A DNA stretch of 64,000 nt from Pseudothermotoga hypogea DSM 11164 = NBRC 106472. GTDB taxonomy: Bacteria > Thermotogota > Thermotogae > Thermotogales > DSM-5069. Positions within the stretch are counted from its first letter, which is position 1. The number at the start of each line of letters is the position of its first letter. A model generated the notes under the pieces. The model made no database searches and was not told the origin of the DNA. It saw only the letters and a list, made by a program, of their open reading frames with translations. The stretch is from NCBI RefSeq assembly GCF_000816145.1, contig NZ_CP007141.1:620001-684000 (forward strand), read 5' to 3'. The position numbers and the translations under genes were made by a program. This document shows, one piece after another, positions 27,077 to 36,363 of the stretch.

Positions 27077-27312
27077 TTGACACTCCCAACTCCCTAAAGG
27101 GATAGGATTCTTGTCAGTTCGTTAGGCTGTTTTCCGCAGAGCGTTGAATACTCCATAACCAAAAAGATGTGGATTAAACCTCACACTCTGACGGGACAAT
27201 CTCACTAATACTTGGTACCTTTCCACGTTCTATGTACTTGTACCACAAAGTTTAATCGTGCTCAAGCCCCTTCATCTCCCTTAAGGAGAAGGACTTGCGG
27301 GGCTACTTCTTT
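27077..27312 (-). mobile_element. 236-bp MITE-like derivative of the tnpB element
   Basis: Both ends match the intact element at 32036-33396. Right end: the minus strand finishes GGGAGTTGGGAGTGTCAA. Left end: CCCGCAAGTCCTTCTCCTT (element 1: CCCGCAAGCCCTTCTCCTT). Inside, the minus strand translates to VRFNPHLFGYGVFNALRKTA before a stop, aligning with the TnpB C-terminus VRFKPHLCGHGVSNAPWKAA, so about 1.1 kb of tnpB is deleted. The left flank is CTGAC, whose TGA is the stop of the zinc peptidase gene. Together with the terminator this explains the whole 314-nt gap. Confidence 0.85.
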
Positions 27313-27313
27313 G

Positions 27314-28003
27314 TCAGTCTCTCCTGCCAAACGCCCCGGCGATCAGAAGCATCCTGAGCAACTGCAGGACTGCCATCGCCGTGGCCGCAACGTACGTCAA
27401 AGCAGCCGCAGAGAGCACTTTCTTGGCACCCTTCAACTCTTCTTCGTCCATCAACAGATTTTCCCTCAACAGCTTCAGCGCCTTCCTACTCGCATCGTAC
27501 TCAACTGGCAAGGTCACTAAACTGAAGAGCACAGCCAGTGAGAAGAGAAGGATACCGAACTGCCACAGACTTGGCAACGCAAAGATTATGCCCATGATGA
27601 AAAGTATCCACGCCAGCGATGAACCCAAGCTTGCGACGGGAGCCAGGATTGTTCGAAACACGAGCAGAGGATGCTTCTGCGCATCCTGTATTGCGTGACC
27701 TATCTCGTGCGCCACCACGCCGAGCGCCGCGATCGACTGACTTGCGTAGGTCGAAGAAGATAGCCTGACAACCTTGTTTCTTGGATCGTAGTGATCGGTC
27801 AAGTGGCCCGGCATCGCCTCAACACGCACGTTGTAGATGCCCGCAATCTCCAGCAATCTCATGGCGAGCTGGCTTCCTGTGAGCCCTACTGAGGCCCTGA
27901 TCCTCGAGTACTGCGAGAAAGCCGAACTCACTTTGATCTGCGCCCAGAACGCGAGAATCAAGGCAGGTATGAGCAACAAGAACGTTGGATCGTAGAAGAA
28001 CAT
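27314..28003 (-). CDS. Membrane zinc metallopeptidase, YugP type
   Basis: 229 aa with an N-terminal membrane helix, HEIGH (99-103) as zinc and catalytic motif, two or three hydrophobic segments, and E168 in LPVEYDASRKAL as probable third ligand. This is the Zn_peptidase_2 (YugP) family, with the active site on the cytoplasmic side or at the membrane. Substrate unknown. ATG 28003 has GAGGAGGTGA just upstream. The stop codon TGA is part of the CTGAC target site of the adjacent MITE. Confidence 0.88.
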   Translation of the reverse strand: MFFYDPTFLLLIPALILAFWAQIKVSSAFSQYSRIRASVGLTGSQLAMRLLEIAGIYNVRVEAMPGHLTDHYDPRNKVVRLSSSTYASQSIAALGVVAHEIGHAIQDAQKHPLLVFRTILAPVASLGSSLAWILFIMGIIFALPSLWQFGILLFSLAVLFSLVTLPVEYDASRKALKLLRENLLMDEEELKGAKKVLSAAALTYVAATAMAVLQLLRMLLIAGAFGRRD

Positions 28004-28057
28004 ACTGTCACCTCCTCTTCCACACCAATTGTAAGACGGTTCGGCAAGACATCATGT

Positions 28058-29302
28058 TCAAATCAGGTGAACAAACAGGCCACTCTTGAGTTTCGGTTCG
28101 AACCACGTCGACTTCGGTGGCATTATGAGCCCTGCGTCCGAAACGTTCATGAGCTCTTCGATGGACGTCGGATAGAGAGCAAACGCTACCGCCCAACCCT
28201 TTCTCAAGACGTAGTCCTCAAGCGCGTTGAGTCCGTGCACACCACCAACGAAATCGATTCTCTTGTCCCTCCTTGGATCTTTTATGTTCAAGATCTTGTC
28301 CAGAACTTCTCTTTGCAGTATCGAAACGTCCAAAATTGCAGTTGGATCAGTCTTGACTTCGTGGAGGACTGAATCCTTCACCTTCAATCTGTACCACACG
28401 TTGTTGAGGAACATACCAAACTCGTGTTTTTCTTTCGGTCTGTAAGGTCGAACGGGTGCCACTTCAACGTTGAACACTCTTTCCAGGCGGTTCAAAAACT
28501 GATCCGCGGTGAGACCGTTCAGATCTTTCACGATCCTGTTGTAGTCGTATATTTTCAGCTGATCGTGCGGAAAAACTACACCTACAAAGTAATTGTACTC
28601 CTCCAGACCCGTATGGTTCGGATTTCGACTGGCCATCCTTTGTGCGACCGTCACAGCGGCGGCAGCCCTGTGATGACCATCCGCGATGTAGAAGGCGGGC
28701 ACCTCTTCGAACGCACGCTCGATTTCTTCGATCTTGCTGCGGTCTTTCACGACGTACACGATCTGTCTCACGCCGTCTTCGTCCACGAAATCGTACTCGG
28801 GCTCTGCCTGTGTGATCGAATCCAGTAGCTCGTTCAAACGTCCTTCAGCACGATAGAACAAGAAAACCAGTCCAGTTTGTGCTCCCAGATACTCTATGTG
28901 CTTGACCCTCTCTTCTTCCTTGTCTTTTCTTGTAAGCTCGTGTTTTTTGATCTTCGACTCGAGGTACTCTCTCACCGAGAAGGTCGCGACCAGACCAGTC
29001 TGCGTGTGATCGTGTGAGATCTGCTTGTAGACGTAAAAACAATCCTGATCGTCCTGAAAGAGGATGCCATCTTCTGTGTACCTCTGAAGATTCCTCTTAG
29101 CCACTTCCAGCGCTTCGTCGCTGGACGGATCGACAGGTTCGTCGAAGTTCACCTCCGGTTTGGTGACCTTGTAGAAGGCCAGAGGGTTTGAAAGAACTAT
29201 CTTTCTTGCCTCCTCGGAGCTCACAACATCGTACGGTTTCACCGCGACTCTCGCCACGAAATCTTTCTTCGGTCTGAGGGCCCTGAAGGGTCTAACCGTC
29301 AT
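28058..29302 (-). CDS. DUF1015 family protein
   Basis: 414 aa. DUF1015 features: PFRALRP at the start, PYDVVSSEEAR, a central FYIADGHHRAAAAVT motif and a C-terminal VGGVHGLNALEDYV. The DGHHR-like loop resembles the nucleotide-binding GxxR loop of ParB/sulfiredoxin-type proteins, but that is only an analogy; no function is assigned. ATG 29302 is preferred over TTG 29311, since AAAGGAGG lies nine bases before it. It overlaps the ybeY stop by 11 nt and is part of the phoH-pgpH-ybeY unit. Confidence 0.85.
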   Translation of the reverse strand: MTVRPFRALRPKKDFVARVAVKPYDVVSSEEARKIVLSNPLAFYKVTKPEVNFDEPVDPSSDEALEVAKRNLQRYTEDGILFQDDQDCFYVYKQISHDHTQTGLVATFSVREYLESKIKKHELTRKDKEEERVKHIEYLGAQTGLVFLFYRAEGRLNELLDSITQAEPEYDFVDEDGVRQIVYVVKDRSKIEEIERAFEEVPAFYIADGHHRAAAAVTVAQRMASRNPNHTGLEEYNYFVGVVFPHDQLKIYDYNRIVKDLNGLTADQFLNRLERVFNVEVAPVRPYRPKEKHEFGMFLNNVWYRLKVKDSVLHEVKTDPTAILDVSILQREVLDKILNIKDPRRDKRIDFVGGVHGLNALEDYVLRKGWAVAFALYPTSIEELMNVSDAGLIMPPKSTWFEPKLKSGLFVHLI

Positions 29303-29714
29303 AGCGTTCAACCTCCTTTAGGTATGCCTCCTGTTTTTCGAACATGATCTCTGATTGACTCACATCGAACTCGTGATCGTAACCTGCAAGGTGTAGTGCG
29401 GCGTGGATCACGCCCCTCAGCAGTTCCTCCTCAAAACCGCAGCCAAACTCTCGTGCATTTTTTGCTATCACGTTAGGACACAGGAAAACTTCGCCGTACA
29501 GATCTCCGTCTTTGTAAACGAACGTCAATACGTCCGTTGGTCCTGTAACGTTCCTGAAAGTTTCATTCAACTTGCGTATAGTCCTCTCACCAACGAAAAA
29601 CACGTCGACTGTGACATTTCCGATCTCTTGCAGGATTATTTTTTCAAGAATTTTCCGAATTCTCTTGATCGGGAGATTGCACCTTGTTCGGTTTATGATT
29701 CGGACTTTCGGCAA
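29292..29714 (-). CDS. ybeY: Endoribonuclease YbeY (16S rRNA maturation)
   Basis: Single-strand RNase involved in 16S 3'-end processing and ribosome quality control. 140 aa. The zinc motif HAALHLAGYDH (104-114) supplies three His; the first Gly of the usual HGxLHLxGYDH is Ala here. RNVTGPTDVLTF is the other hallmark. The start is TTG 29714 with AAGGTGATC upstream, inside the pgpH coding end (71-nt overlap in another frame). The linkage phoH-pgpH-ybeY is widespread in bacteria. Confidence 0.92.
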   Translation of the reverse strand: MPKVRIINRTRCNLPIKRIRKILEKIILQEIGNVTVDVFFVGERTIRKLNETFRNVTGPTDVLTFVYKDGDLYGEVFLCPNVIAKNAREFGCGFEEELLRGVIHAALHLAGYDHEFDVSQSEIMFEKQEAYLKEVERYDG

Positions 29715-31068
29715 GCACGATCACCTTCTTGATCTCTTCTTTGGGATACTCTATCCTCGATTTGAACATGTTCAGCAGAACCTTTGCGAATTCGTCGGCC
29801 ACTGCCTCCAAATCCTTGAGCGTCAAACCCGACTCGTCGAGCTCGCGCTCGTTGTATATACCAGAGACTATCTCTTCCACAAGAGATCTGATCCTACTCG
29901 CCGTAGGATTCTTCACGCTCCTGAAAGCCGCCTCTACGGAATCTGCGAGCATGATAATACCTGCCTCTTTGAATTGAGGTTTTGGCCCAATGTATCTGAA
30001 TTCATCCTCGCTCAAATTGTCACCCATTTCCTTTGCTTTGTGGTAGAAGTATTTCTGTACGCGTGTTCCATGATGCTGTGGTATCACATCCTGAACCAGG
30101 AGCGGCAACCTGTGGCGACGCGCCAGTTCCTGTCCATACTTCACGTGATCGAGGACGATCAAATGGCTGAGCTTTGGATTGAGTTCATCGTGTGGATTTT
30201 TGTCTTCTATGTTCTCAGTGTAGAAATAAGGTCTTTTCACCTTACCAATGTCGTGAAAGTACGCAGCGGTTCTCGCAAGTATGGGGTTCGCTCCAATTTT
30301 CTCAGCGGCCGCTTCCGCAAGGTTCGCAACGACGGCTGAATGGTAGTATGTCCCTGGTGCTCTGAGCGATAGGAGCTTGATCAGTGGATGGTTCATGTTA
30401 CCAAGCTCCACCAAATCGATGTCCGAATAGATCAAGCTCGCATACTCCACGAAAGGAAGCAGCCCGAGGTCCACCACCGAAAACAAAAAGGGCACGAGAA
30501 GTGAGAGCAACAGGTTTCGATCGAGAAAAACCTTTTCTTTCGAAAACAGACCCAGCAACAAGAACGAGACGTTGCAGATGACCGCGAAGAACGCCGGTCT
30601 AACGATCTGAAGTCTCTTCTTCAGGCCAGAGCTTGCCACGGCGGTGACGATGTTGCAGACTAAAAGTAGGCTGAAGTCGAACGATGAAGGTTCGATACTG
30701 ACGATAAGCAAAGCCGAAGAAAAAACGGCCACACTGATCGTCAGTCTCCTGTCAGTCAGCAGACCAAGCAAGAGTATCGGTGCAAAGAACGGAGAAGAGA
30801 AGATTCCGAACCTTCTCAGTACCAGCCTTGAAACAAAGGAACCAGCAACTAAGGTGGAAAGAACGAGAGCATGGTATGCACCATGTAAAGAGAACGGTTT
30901 TCTATCCAGTTCTGTAGAAACAACAGTCAACCAAAGTGCGGCAAGCCCAACGTATTCAGCGAGGAACTTTGCAGGAGCGTGCAGGTTGGGAAACTGTACC
31001 AAGAACAACGAGACGAGAACGACCAAGAGATGGTACCACTTTTTCAACAGCCTATTTATCGGAGCCAT
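29644..31068 (-). CDS. 7TM-HD phosphohydrolase, PgpH-like, lacking the extracellular domain
   Basis: 474 aa. Residues 1-215 hold about seven hydrophobic segments. HD domain: YHSAVVANLA, YFHDIGK (H272-D273), the HD-associated PQHHGT and a late ADSVEA. Known relatives (PgpH) hydrolyse cyclic di-AMP. Standard PgpH proteins are about 700 aa, with a large extracellular 7TMR-HDED domain before the helices; that domain is absent here. ATG 31068 overlaps the phoH stop by 17 nt. A charged, Pro- and Asn-rich tail (about 445-474) overlaps the ybeY start. Confidence 0.85.
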   Translation of the reverse strand: MAPINRLLKKWYHLLVVLVSLFLVQFPNLHAPAKFLAEYVGLAALWLTVVSTELDRKPFSLHGAYHALVLSTLVAGSFVSRLVLRRFGIFSSPFFAPILLLGLLTDRRLTISVAVFSSALLIVSIEPSSFDFSLLLVCNIVTAVASSGLKKRLQIVRPAFFAVICNVSFLLLGLFSKEKVFLDRNLLLSLLVPFLFSVVDLGLLPFVEYASLIYSDIDLVELGNMNHPLIKLLSLRAPGTYYHSAVVANLAEAAAEKIGANPILARTAAYFHDIGKVKRPYFYTENIEDKNPHDELNPKLSHLIVLDHVKYGQELARRHRLPLLVQDVIPQHHGTRVQKYFYHKAKEMGDNLSEDEFRYIGPKPQFKEAGIIMLADSVEAAFRSVKNPTASRIRSLVEEIVSGIYNERELDESGLTLKDLEAVADEFAKVLLNMFKSRIEYPKEEIKKVIVLAESPNHKPNKVQSPDQENSENS

Positions 31069-32011
31069 TCTTTTTCCTCTCGTATTCCTCGTAAGCCTTT
31101 ATTATGTTCCTCACAACGGGATGTCTCACAACGTCTGCATCGCTCAGATAAACGAAACCCACCCCGTCAATACCTTTGAGTATCTTTTCGCACTCGATCA
31201 AACCTGATTGTTGTCTGTCTATGTCCACCTGGGTCACATCACCGGTTATCACGGCTTTGGAGTTGAAACCTATGCGCGTCAGGAACATCTTCATCTGTTG
31301 ATGCGTGGCATTCTGTGCTTCATCGAGGATGATGAAACAGTTGTTCAAAGTTCTTCCACGCATGAAAGCCAGTGGAGCGATCTCAACGATGCCCCTCTGT
31401 CTGTACGTGTAGAACTTGTCAGCGGAAATCATGTCTAAGATCGCATCATAGATGGGCCTCAAGTAAGGATCCACCTTCTCGACGAGATCACCCGGAAGAA
31501 AGCCCAGTTTTTCACCAGCCTCGACAGCAGGTCTTGTGAGAACGATCCTCTGAACCAGACCACTCTTGAGATACTCCAGTGCCATAGCCACCGCCAGGTA
31601 GGTTTTGCCCGTTCCGGCCGGCCCTATCACGAAGATCACGTCGTACTTCTTCATAGCCTCGATGTATTCCATCTGTCCTTTGGTTTTGGGTCGTATCCTT
31701 CCCACGAGCGGTGAAGATTGTAGAGTTTCTACGGCTTTCGTTGAGTCCGAATATAGGCTCACCAAAGCTTCGAACTCCTGCCAGTCCAGAGCGTAACCCC
31801 TTTTTGCGGCTGCAATCACTTGAGATATGATGTTCTCAACGATTTCGACAGTTGATTCGTCGTTGCCCGCCACGACAATCCTTTTGTCTGAAACATCGAT
31901 GCTCACAGGAAAACGTTTCTTCAAAAATCTCAGTCTGTTGTCGTACTGGCCAAGCACAATGACCATATCAACACTGTCGGGAATTTCAACAGTCCTCGTT
32001 GCCAGTTTCAC
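31052..32011 (-). CDS. phoH: PhoH family ATPase
   Basis: 319 aa. Walker A VIGPAGTGKT at 128-137, the RPAVEAGEKLGFLPGDL block typical of PhoH, and Walker B FIILDEAQN at 226-234. Usually linked to RNA metabolism; family members act as ATP-dependent RNA helicase/RNase partners. The start is GTG 32011 with GGAGG four bases upstream. Upstream, a -10-like TATAAT (32027-32032) lies 4 nt from the end of the inserted tnpB element, so the promoter may have been remodelled. Confidence 0.93.
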   Translation of the reverse strand: MKLATRTVEIPDSVDMVIVLGQYDNRLRFLKKRFPVSIDVSDKRIVVAGNDESTVEIVENIISQVIAAAKRGYALDWQEFEALVSLYSDSTKAVETLQSSPLVGRIRPKTKGQMEYIEAMKKYDVIFVIGPAGTGKTYLAVAMALEYLKSGLVQRIVLTRPAVEAGEKLGFLPGDLVEKVDPYLRPIYDAILDMISADKFYTYRQRGIVEIAPLAFMRGRTLNNCFIILDEAQNATHQQMKMFLTRIGFNSKAVITGDVTQVDIDRQQSGLIECEKILKGIDGVGFVYLSDADVVRHPVVRNIIKAYEEYERKKNGSDK

Positions 32012-32035
32012 ACCACCTCCAGTTCGATTATAACC

Positions 32036-32230
32036 TTGACACTCCCAATCCCCTGAAGGAGAGATGGGATTCTTAGCAGCTCATTTAGGCTGCCTTCCAT
32101 GGAGCATTTGATACTCCATGGCCACAGAGGTGCGGTTTGAACCTTACACCTCTGACGGGTGCCAATCCCGCTACTACTTGGGACTTCTTCCCAAGATACC
32201 TCTGCCAGATGTTTATCGCTCCTACTCCGT
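32036..32230 (-). ncRNA. Predicted omega-RNA (right-end RNA) of the tnpB element
   Basis: In this family the guide scaffold is transcribed from the 3' part of tnpB through the right end, with the flanking DNA as guide. The hairpin before GGGAGTGTCAA is also present in the copies at 27077 and 24512. The guide for this copy would be the phoH leader beginning GGTTATAATCG. The 5' limit is arbitrary. Confidence 0.45.
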
Positions 32231-33302
32231 CCCTGTGATAACTAAATCCACAACTTTTACACTCATAGTTGCGACCAACCGCATGATTCTTGCTACCACA
32301 TACAGGACAGACCTGACTCGTATATTCTTCTGAAGCAAGTTTCACTTCAATCCCCAGTAGCTGTGCTTTGTAGGTTATCATGTCCACCATCTTCCTGAAA
32401 CACCACTGATGAACTTTTTGATTAAAGTTATCGTTCCCTTCTACACGCTCTCGAATATTTGTGACATCACCAATTACAATAGTCCCATACCCTTTCTGTA
32501 AACACATCTTAAGAAAGTTGCTGGTTATCTTGTGCAGTATGTCCGTTATTTGATGCTTTGTTCGTTTCAGCATTCGCTGCTTTGCTTTCAACAGTTTTCT
32601 ATACCTCTTGGAACCTTTCTTGCATTTGCTTAACGTTCGCTGAAAGTCTGCCAACTTCTTGTTGCGATATCTGATTAGACTGTTGAGAATACCACCGTGA
32701 TACGAAATCACTTCAGAGCCATCAAAGCAAGTTATTGGACGGAGTATCCCAAGGTCTACAGACATAACTTCAACAGACTGTTTCTTCTCATGCTCATTCT
32801 TCACCTCTATTGCAAGGTGAAGATAATATTTCTCAGCCTCATACACAAGTCTTACTTGCCTAATTGTTGTACCGGCTGGCAGTGTCGTTTGTATCAAAAT
32901 TGGCTCCTGACTACTACCCATTGAAAGTCTCAGAACCCCTTCTGGTGAAAGTTTTATAGCAGTATCTTTCCAGATGAACGGCATAAACCTTTTCTTCTTA
33001 TGTGGTGGTTTCAAGCTCGGGTTTGTCTTGACTGCAGTAAAGTAACTGTTAAGCGCCTGAAAGTATTGCTGAACTATAGCCTGTTTGGAATGGGTATGGA
33101 TATTGATAGTGCTACTCCAACGCAGGATATATTTTTGTGTTGCTCCTGGTGAAAGCCAGAAACCTTTCTTGCTTTTTACTTTCTTGACCAGCGACATGGT
33201 TTTGTTGTAGATTCGACCAGCGAGTCTGTTCAGTTCAGAACACAGAGGATACAATTCTCTCGGAACAGGCACTTTGTAAGTTCTGACTATATATCTTGAC
33301 AT
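32085..33302 (-). CDS. tnpB: TnpB RNA-guided nuclease of IS605/IS1341 type
   Basis: 405 aa, apparently intact. RuvC residues: Asp in SVDLGILRPI, Glu in LASEEYTSQ, Asp in YHRDGVGAIN. Zinc finger: CPVCG followed by CKSCG. TnpB proteins use an RNA from the element's right end to cut DNA next to a short motif. Here the left flanks (GTGAC and CTGAC) suggest an NTGAC-like motif. ATG 33302 has a weak AGGG upstream. A TATAAA lies near 33320 on the same strand. No tnpA is nearby, so movement would need a transposase in trans. Confidence 0.93.
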   Translation of the reverse strand: MSRYIVRTYKVPVPRELYPLCSELNRLAGRIYNKTMSLVKKVKSKKGFWLSPGATQKYILRWSSTINIHTHSKQAIVQQYFQALNSYFTAVKTNPSLKPPHKKKRFMPFIWKDTAIKLSPEGVLRLSMGSSQEPILIQTTLPAGTTIRQVRLVYEAEKYYLHLAIEVKNEHEKKQSVEVMSVDLGILRPITCFDGSEVISYHGGILNSLIRYRNKKLADFQRTLSKCKKGSKRYRKLLKAKQRMLKRTKHQITDILHKITSNFLKMCLQKGYGTIVIGDVTNIRERVEGNDNFNQKVHQWCFRKMVDMITYKAQLLGIEVKLASEEYTSQVCPVCGSKNHAVGRNYECKSCGFSYHRDGVGAINIWQRYLGKKSQVVAGLAPVRGVRFKPHLCGHGVSNAPWKAA

Positions 33303-33403
33303 TGTTTCGCCCTATGCAATTTATAACACATGCTAATAACGAACAAGCTTTTTACCCATCCCCTGAAGGAGAAGGGCTTGCGGGACACTATTTTCTGTCA
33401 CGA

Positions 33404-34609
33404 TCATTTTTCTTGGTCATCGAGCAGGGTTATGAGAGACTTCAGATACTTGCTTCTGGAAGGATGCCTGAGTTTCCTGAGTGCCTTCACTTCTATTTGC
33501 CTGATCCTCTCTCTAGTCACGTTGAAGTACTGGCCCACTTCTTCGAGGGTTTTCGCCTTCCCATCGAGCAAGCCATAACGCATCTTCAAAACCATGGCTT
33601 CTCTGGGGTTCAGCGTCTTGAGAACTTTCTCGAGTTCCTCTCTGATGAGCATTCTCATGGCCTCTTTTTTGGGCGACGCTATGCTCTCGTCGGCAATGAA
33701 ATCTCCCATCACCGAGTCTTCGTCTTCACCGACCGGGGATTCTAAAGATACGGTCTCGCGTGAAGCTTGAAGCACTTCTTCTATCTTTTCTACAGGTTTG
33801 TTCATCAACTTTGCGAGTTCTTCCACCGTCGGTTGCTCACCGAACTTTTGATAGTACTCCCTGCTCACCCTGTTCAACTTGTTGATCGTTTCGACCATGT
33901 GCACCGGGATCCTTATCGTTCTCGCCTGATCCGCTATGGCACGTGTGATGGCTTGCCTGATCCACCACGTCGCGTACGTACTGAACTTGTAACCCTTTCG
34001 CCAGTCAAACTTTTCCACTGCTTTGAGTAACCCGATGTTACCCTCTTGAATGAGATCCAGGAAAGACAAACCACGGCCTATGTAACGCTTGGCTATGCTC
34101 ACCACGAGTCTCAGGTTCGACTCGATCAACTTCTTCTTTGCCCTCTCGTTTCCCATCTGCGCACGTCTTGCCAGTTCCCTCTCTTGAGACGGTGTCAGTA
34201 GAGGTATCTTTCCGATCTCTCTGAGGTACATCTTAATCGGGTCTTTGAGCGATACGTTGTCGTACGTTTCAGGTCCTTCCTCCTCCACGGTTGCGACCTC
34301 TTCAACATCCGACTCGACTTCGTCGAGAGATTCGGGTTCGGCGTCCTGAATCGTTATCTTGTTCTTTTCAAGCTCTTCGTAAATTCTTTCTATTAAAGAC
34401 GAATCGAAGCCATCGTAATCTGGAGGAAAGGCTTTGTCTATATCATCATAGGTGATGAAACCCTTCCTCTTACCAAGTTTGATGAGGTTCTTGATCTTCT
34501 TCTCTATTTCTTCTTGGGAGAGGGTCTTGAGGCGCCTCTCTTCTTTTTCTTCTTCGTTATCGAGAACTTTTTCTTCCTGTTCGATCGTCTTTTCGTTTTC
34601 AAGTTCCAC
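33404..34609 (-). CDS. rpoD: Principal sigma factor, RpoD/SigA
   Basis: Housekeeping sigma factor, 401 aa. Acidic region 1.1 with a long Glu-rich stretch (about 1-110), region 1.2 [11 protein letters not shown], region 2.3-2.4 [20 protein letters not shown], region 3, and region 4.2 [20 protein letters not shown] for the -35 element. The GTG start at 34609 has GGAGGTG six bases upstream and overlaps dnaG by 11 nt. The longer frame (to 34651) lies inside dnaG. The dnaG-rpoD pairing is a classic macromolecular-synthesis arrangement. The tnpB element begins 8 nt after the stop. Confidence 0.97.
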   Translation of the reverse strand: MELENEKTIEQEEKVLDNEEEKEERRLKTLSQEEIEKKIKNLIKLGKRKGFITYDDIDKAFPPDYDGFDSSLIERIYEELEKNKITIQDAEPESLDEVESDVEEVATVEEEGPETYDNVSLKDPIKMYLREIGKIPLLTPSQERELARRAQMGNERAKKKLIESNLRLVVSIAKRYIGRGLSFLDLIQEGNIGLLKAVEKFDWRKGYKFSTYATWWIRQAITRAIADQARTIRIPVHMVETINKLNRVSREYYQKFGEQPTVEELAKLMNKPVEKIEEVLQASRETVSLESPVGEDEDSVMGDFIADESIASPKKEAMRMLIREELEKVLKTLNPREAMVLKMRYGLLDGKAKTLEEVGQYFNVTRERIRQIEVKALRKLRHPSRSKYLKSLITLLDDQEK

Positions 34610-36275
34610 TCTGATCACCTCCCAGTGATCTGAGCTGAGAAACCAGCTCAAGCCTCCTTTTCAAAAGAAGGCCACGTTCTTCATCGTCCCGACAGAAAGC
34701 CAGTTTACTGTCAATCTGTGACAATTCCCTTTCAACCGCTTTTCTTGCGAAGCGTTTTTTTAAGTCGCTGAACACCTTCCATGGATCTCCCTCAGGTATC
34801 TTCGCCAAGACTGCAAATGCGTACTGCTTCAGTTCGGGGCTCAGCTCCGACAAATCTTTTTTCTCGCGCAGGAAAGAGATCAGTTTTCTGGTCCTATCGG
34901 CAAAAAGTTCCGGATCTATTTCATCGATCCTGTCCCTCAGTTCCTCACAAGTTATGTACAGATAGACTATGTAATCGTCCTCGGTTGGGAGCGTCGACTT
35001 CGAAACCATCGTCGTCGGTGTGACTTGAAGTCTGAACATCTCGTTCACCTGCGATGTGGATAGCCTTGTCTTTTGCGAGACAGCTTCAACAAGCCTTTCG
35101 TACCTGTCTATCCTCTTGTTCCTCAAAAGGATCTCCGCCCAACCCCTCAAGGCGCCGATGTATTTTTCCAAACCTGCGCTTGTCGTAACGTCGAAATATC
35201 TTTCATAGACCTCGATGAGGTAATTCTCAAAGGGTAAAGCTTCAGAAAGGAGCTTTTTCAAATAATCCGCTCCTCGCTTTCTGTAAGTTTCGTCCGGATC
35301 CTTTTCGGGTAATTTCACCACCGCAACATCGAAGGATGCCTCAACCAGAACTTTCAGTGATCTCAGGGTTGCCCTGATACCAGCTTCATCGTTGTCAAAA
35401 GCCAGGATGACGTTTCTGGAAAGCGGCATCAATTTCGAAACGTGTTCCCTCGTCAGGCTGGTTCCAAGGACTGCGACTGCGTTCGTCACCCCAGCCCTGT
35501 GTAACGCTATGGCGTCGAAGTAACCTTCGCAAATCACTGCAAAGTCCAGTGACTTGATCGCTTTCTTCGCTCTGTCCAGCATGAACAGAACACTTCTCTT
35601 CGAGAAAAACTTCGTCTCGGGCGAATTGAGATACTTCGGTTCCCGATCGTCCAGACTTCTACCGGCGAAGGCGATTATTTTGCCGTTTTCGTCCTTTATG
35701 GGCATTATCAACCTGCCTTCGAACAGGTCAATCCCGTTGCTTGGTTTGTAAAGCCCGTACTGTGAAGCTTTCTCGTCCGGCAGAGACATCGAGCGTGCCA
35801 CCCTTTGTGCGATGCGAGAATTCTCAGGGCTGAAGCCGAACTCGTACAAATTCGACTCGCTCTCCGAAAACCCCCTCCTGGTGATGTACTCAACGGCAGC
35901 TGCACTTTGTTTGAACTGTTTCCTGTATTCTGCAAAAACCCTCGTCAGGTATTCCACGTACAGATCCTTTTCAGAACGGCCCGTTGAGATCTTCAGTTCC
36001 ACACCCGCCATTTTTGCGAGCCTTTCCAGTGCCTCCTGAAAGGATATATGCTCTATCTCCTGCAAGAACTTTATCGCATCACCGGATGCGCCACAACCGA
36101 AACAGTGATAGAGCTTCAACACCGGGTTCACGAAAAAAGACGGGGTCTTCTCAACATGAAACGGGCACAACCCCCTGTAGCTGGAACCAACCTTTTGTAG
36201 AGATACGTACTGAGAAACGAGTTCGACGATGTCGACAGACTGCTTGATTTTTTCTATCAGGTCCTTGCTCACCAT
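34599..36275 (-). CDS. dnaG: DNA primase
   Basis: Makes RNA primers at the replication fork. 558 aa. Zinc finger (C37, H40, C58, C61; GLCPFH...HCFGCGASG), the central Toprim core with [15 protein letters not shown] and AFDNDEAG (acidic metal ligands), and a C-terminal helicase-interaction region that is short and divergent. ATG 36275 is the only good start. The upstream ribosome site is weak, and no promoter was recognised in the 88 nt behind rpsI. Confidence 0.96.
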   Translation of the reverse strand: MVSKDLIEKIKQSVDIVELVSQYVSLQKVGSSYRGLCPFHVEKTPSFFVNPVLKLYHCFGCGASGDAIKFLQEIEHISFQEALERLAKMAGVELKISTGRSEKDLYVEYLTRVFAEYRKQFKQSAAAVEYITRRGFSESESNLYEFGFSPENSRIAQRVARSMSLPDEKASQYGLYKPSNGIDLFEGRLIMPIKDENGKIIAFAGRSLDDREPKYLNSPETKFFSKRSVLFMLDRAKKAIKSLDFAVICEGYFDAIALHRAGVTNAVAVLGTSLTREHVSKLMPLSRNVILAFDNDEAGIRATLRSLKVLVEASFDVAVVKLPEKDPDETYRKRGADYLKKLLSEALPFENYLIEVYERYFDVTTSAGLEKYIGALRGWAEILLRNKRIDRYERLVEAVSQKTRLSTSQVNEMFRLQVTPTTMVSKSTLPTEDDYIVYLYITCEELRDRIDEIDPELFADRTRKLISFLREKKDLSELSPELKQYAFAVLAKIPEGDPWKVFSDLKKRFARKAVERELSQIDSKLAFCRDDEERGLLLKRRLELVSQLRSLGGDQSGT

Positions 36276-36330
36276 CGTGAGGTCGTTCGCGGAAACACCA
36301 CCAACTTCCTTGGACCGATTCGAACGCGTA

Positions 36331-36356
36331 AAAGTTCAAAGGGGGCACAGGCCCCC
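36331..36356 (-). terminator. Terminator after rpsI
   Basis: Minus strand GGGGGC (36356-36351) and GCCCCC (36346-36341) form a 6-bp all-GC stem with a 4-nt loop, followed by TTTGAACTTTT. It sits just behind the rpsI stop. The interrupted U-run suggests partial termination, with some read-through into dnaG-rpoD. Confidence 0.65.
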
Positions 36357-36363
36357 ACAAGCT

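Larger units (their letters stand above)
32036..33396 (-). mobile_element. IS605/IS1341-type insertion element with tnpB only
   Basis: About 1,360 bp. The right end on the minus strand is GGGAGTGTCAA, stopping at 32036. The left end begins at 33396 after the flank GTGAC. Subterminal imperfect palindromes lie near both ends (CCCTTCTCCTTCAGGGG at the left). There is no terminal inverted repeat or target duplication, as expected for this family. Only tnpB is present, with no Y1 transposase tnpA. Boundaries are set by alignment with the 236-bp copy at 27077. It is inserted 2 nt after the rpoD stop, between rpoD and phoH. Confidence 0.85.

Noticed and set aside
36305-36345. A T-loop-like GTTCGAATC on the minus strand between rpsI and dnaG
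   Set aside because: The flanking bases cannot form a T stem or acceptor stem, so no tRNA is called.
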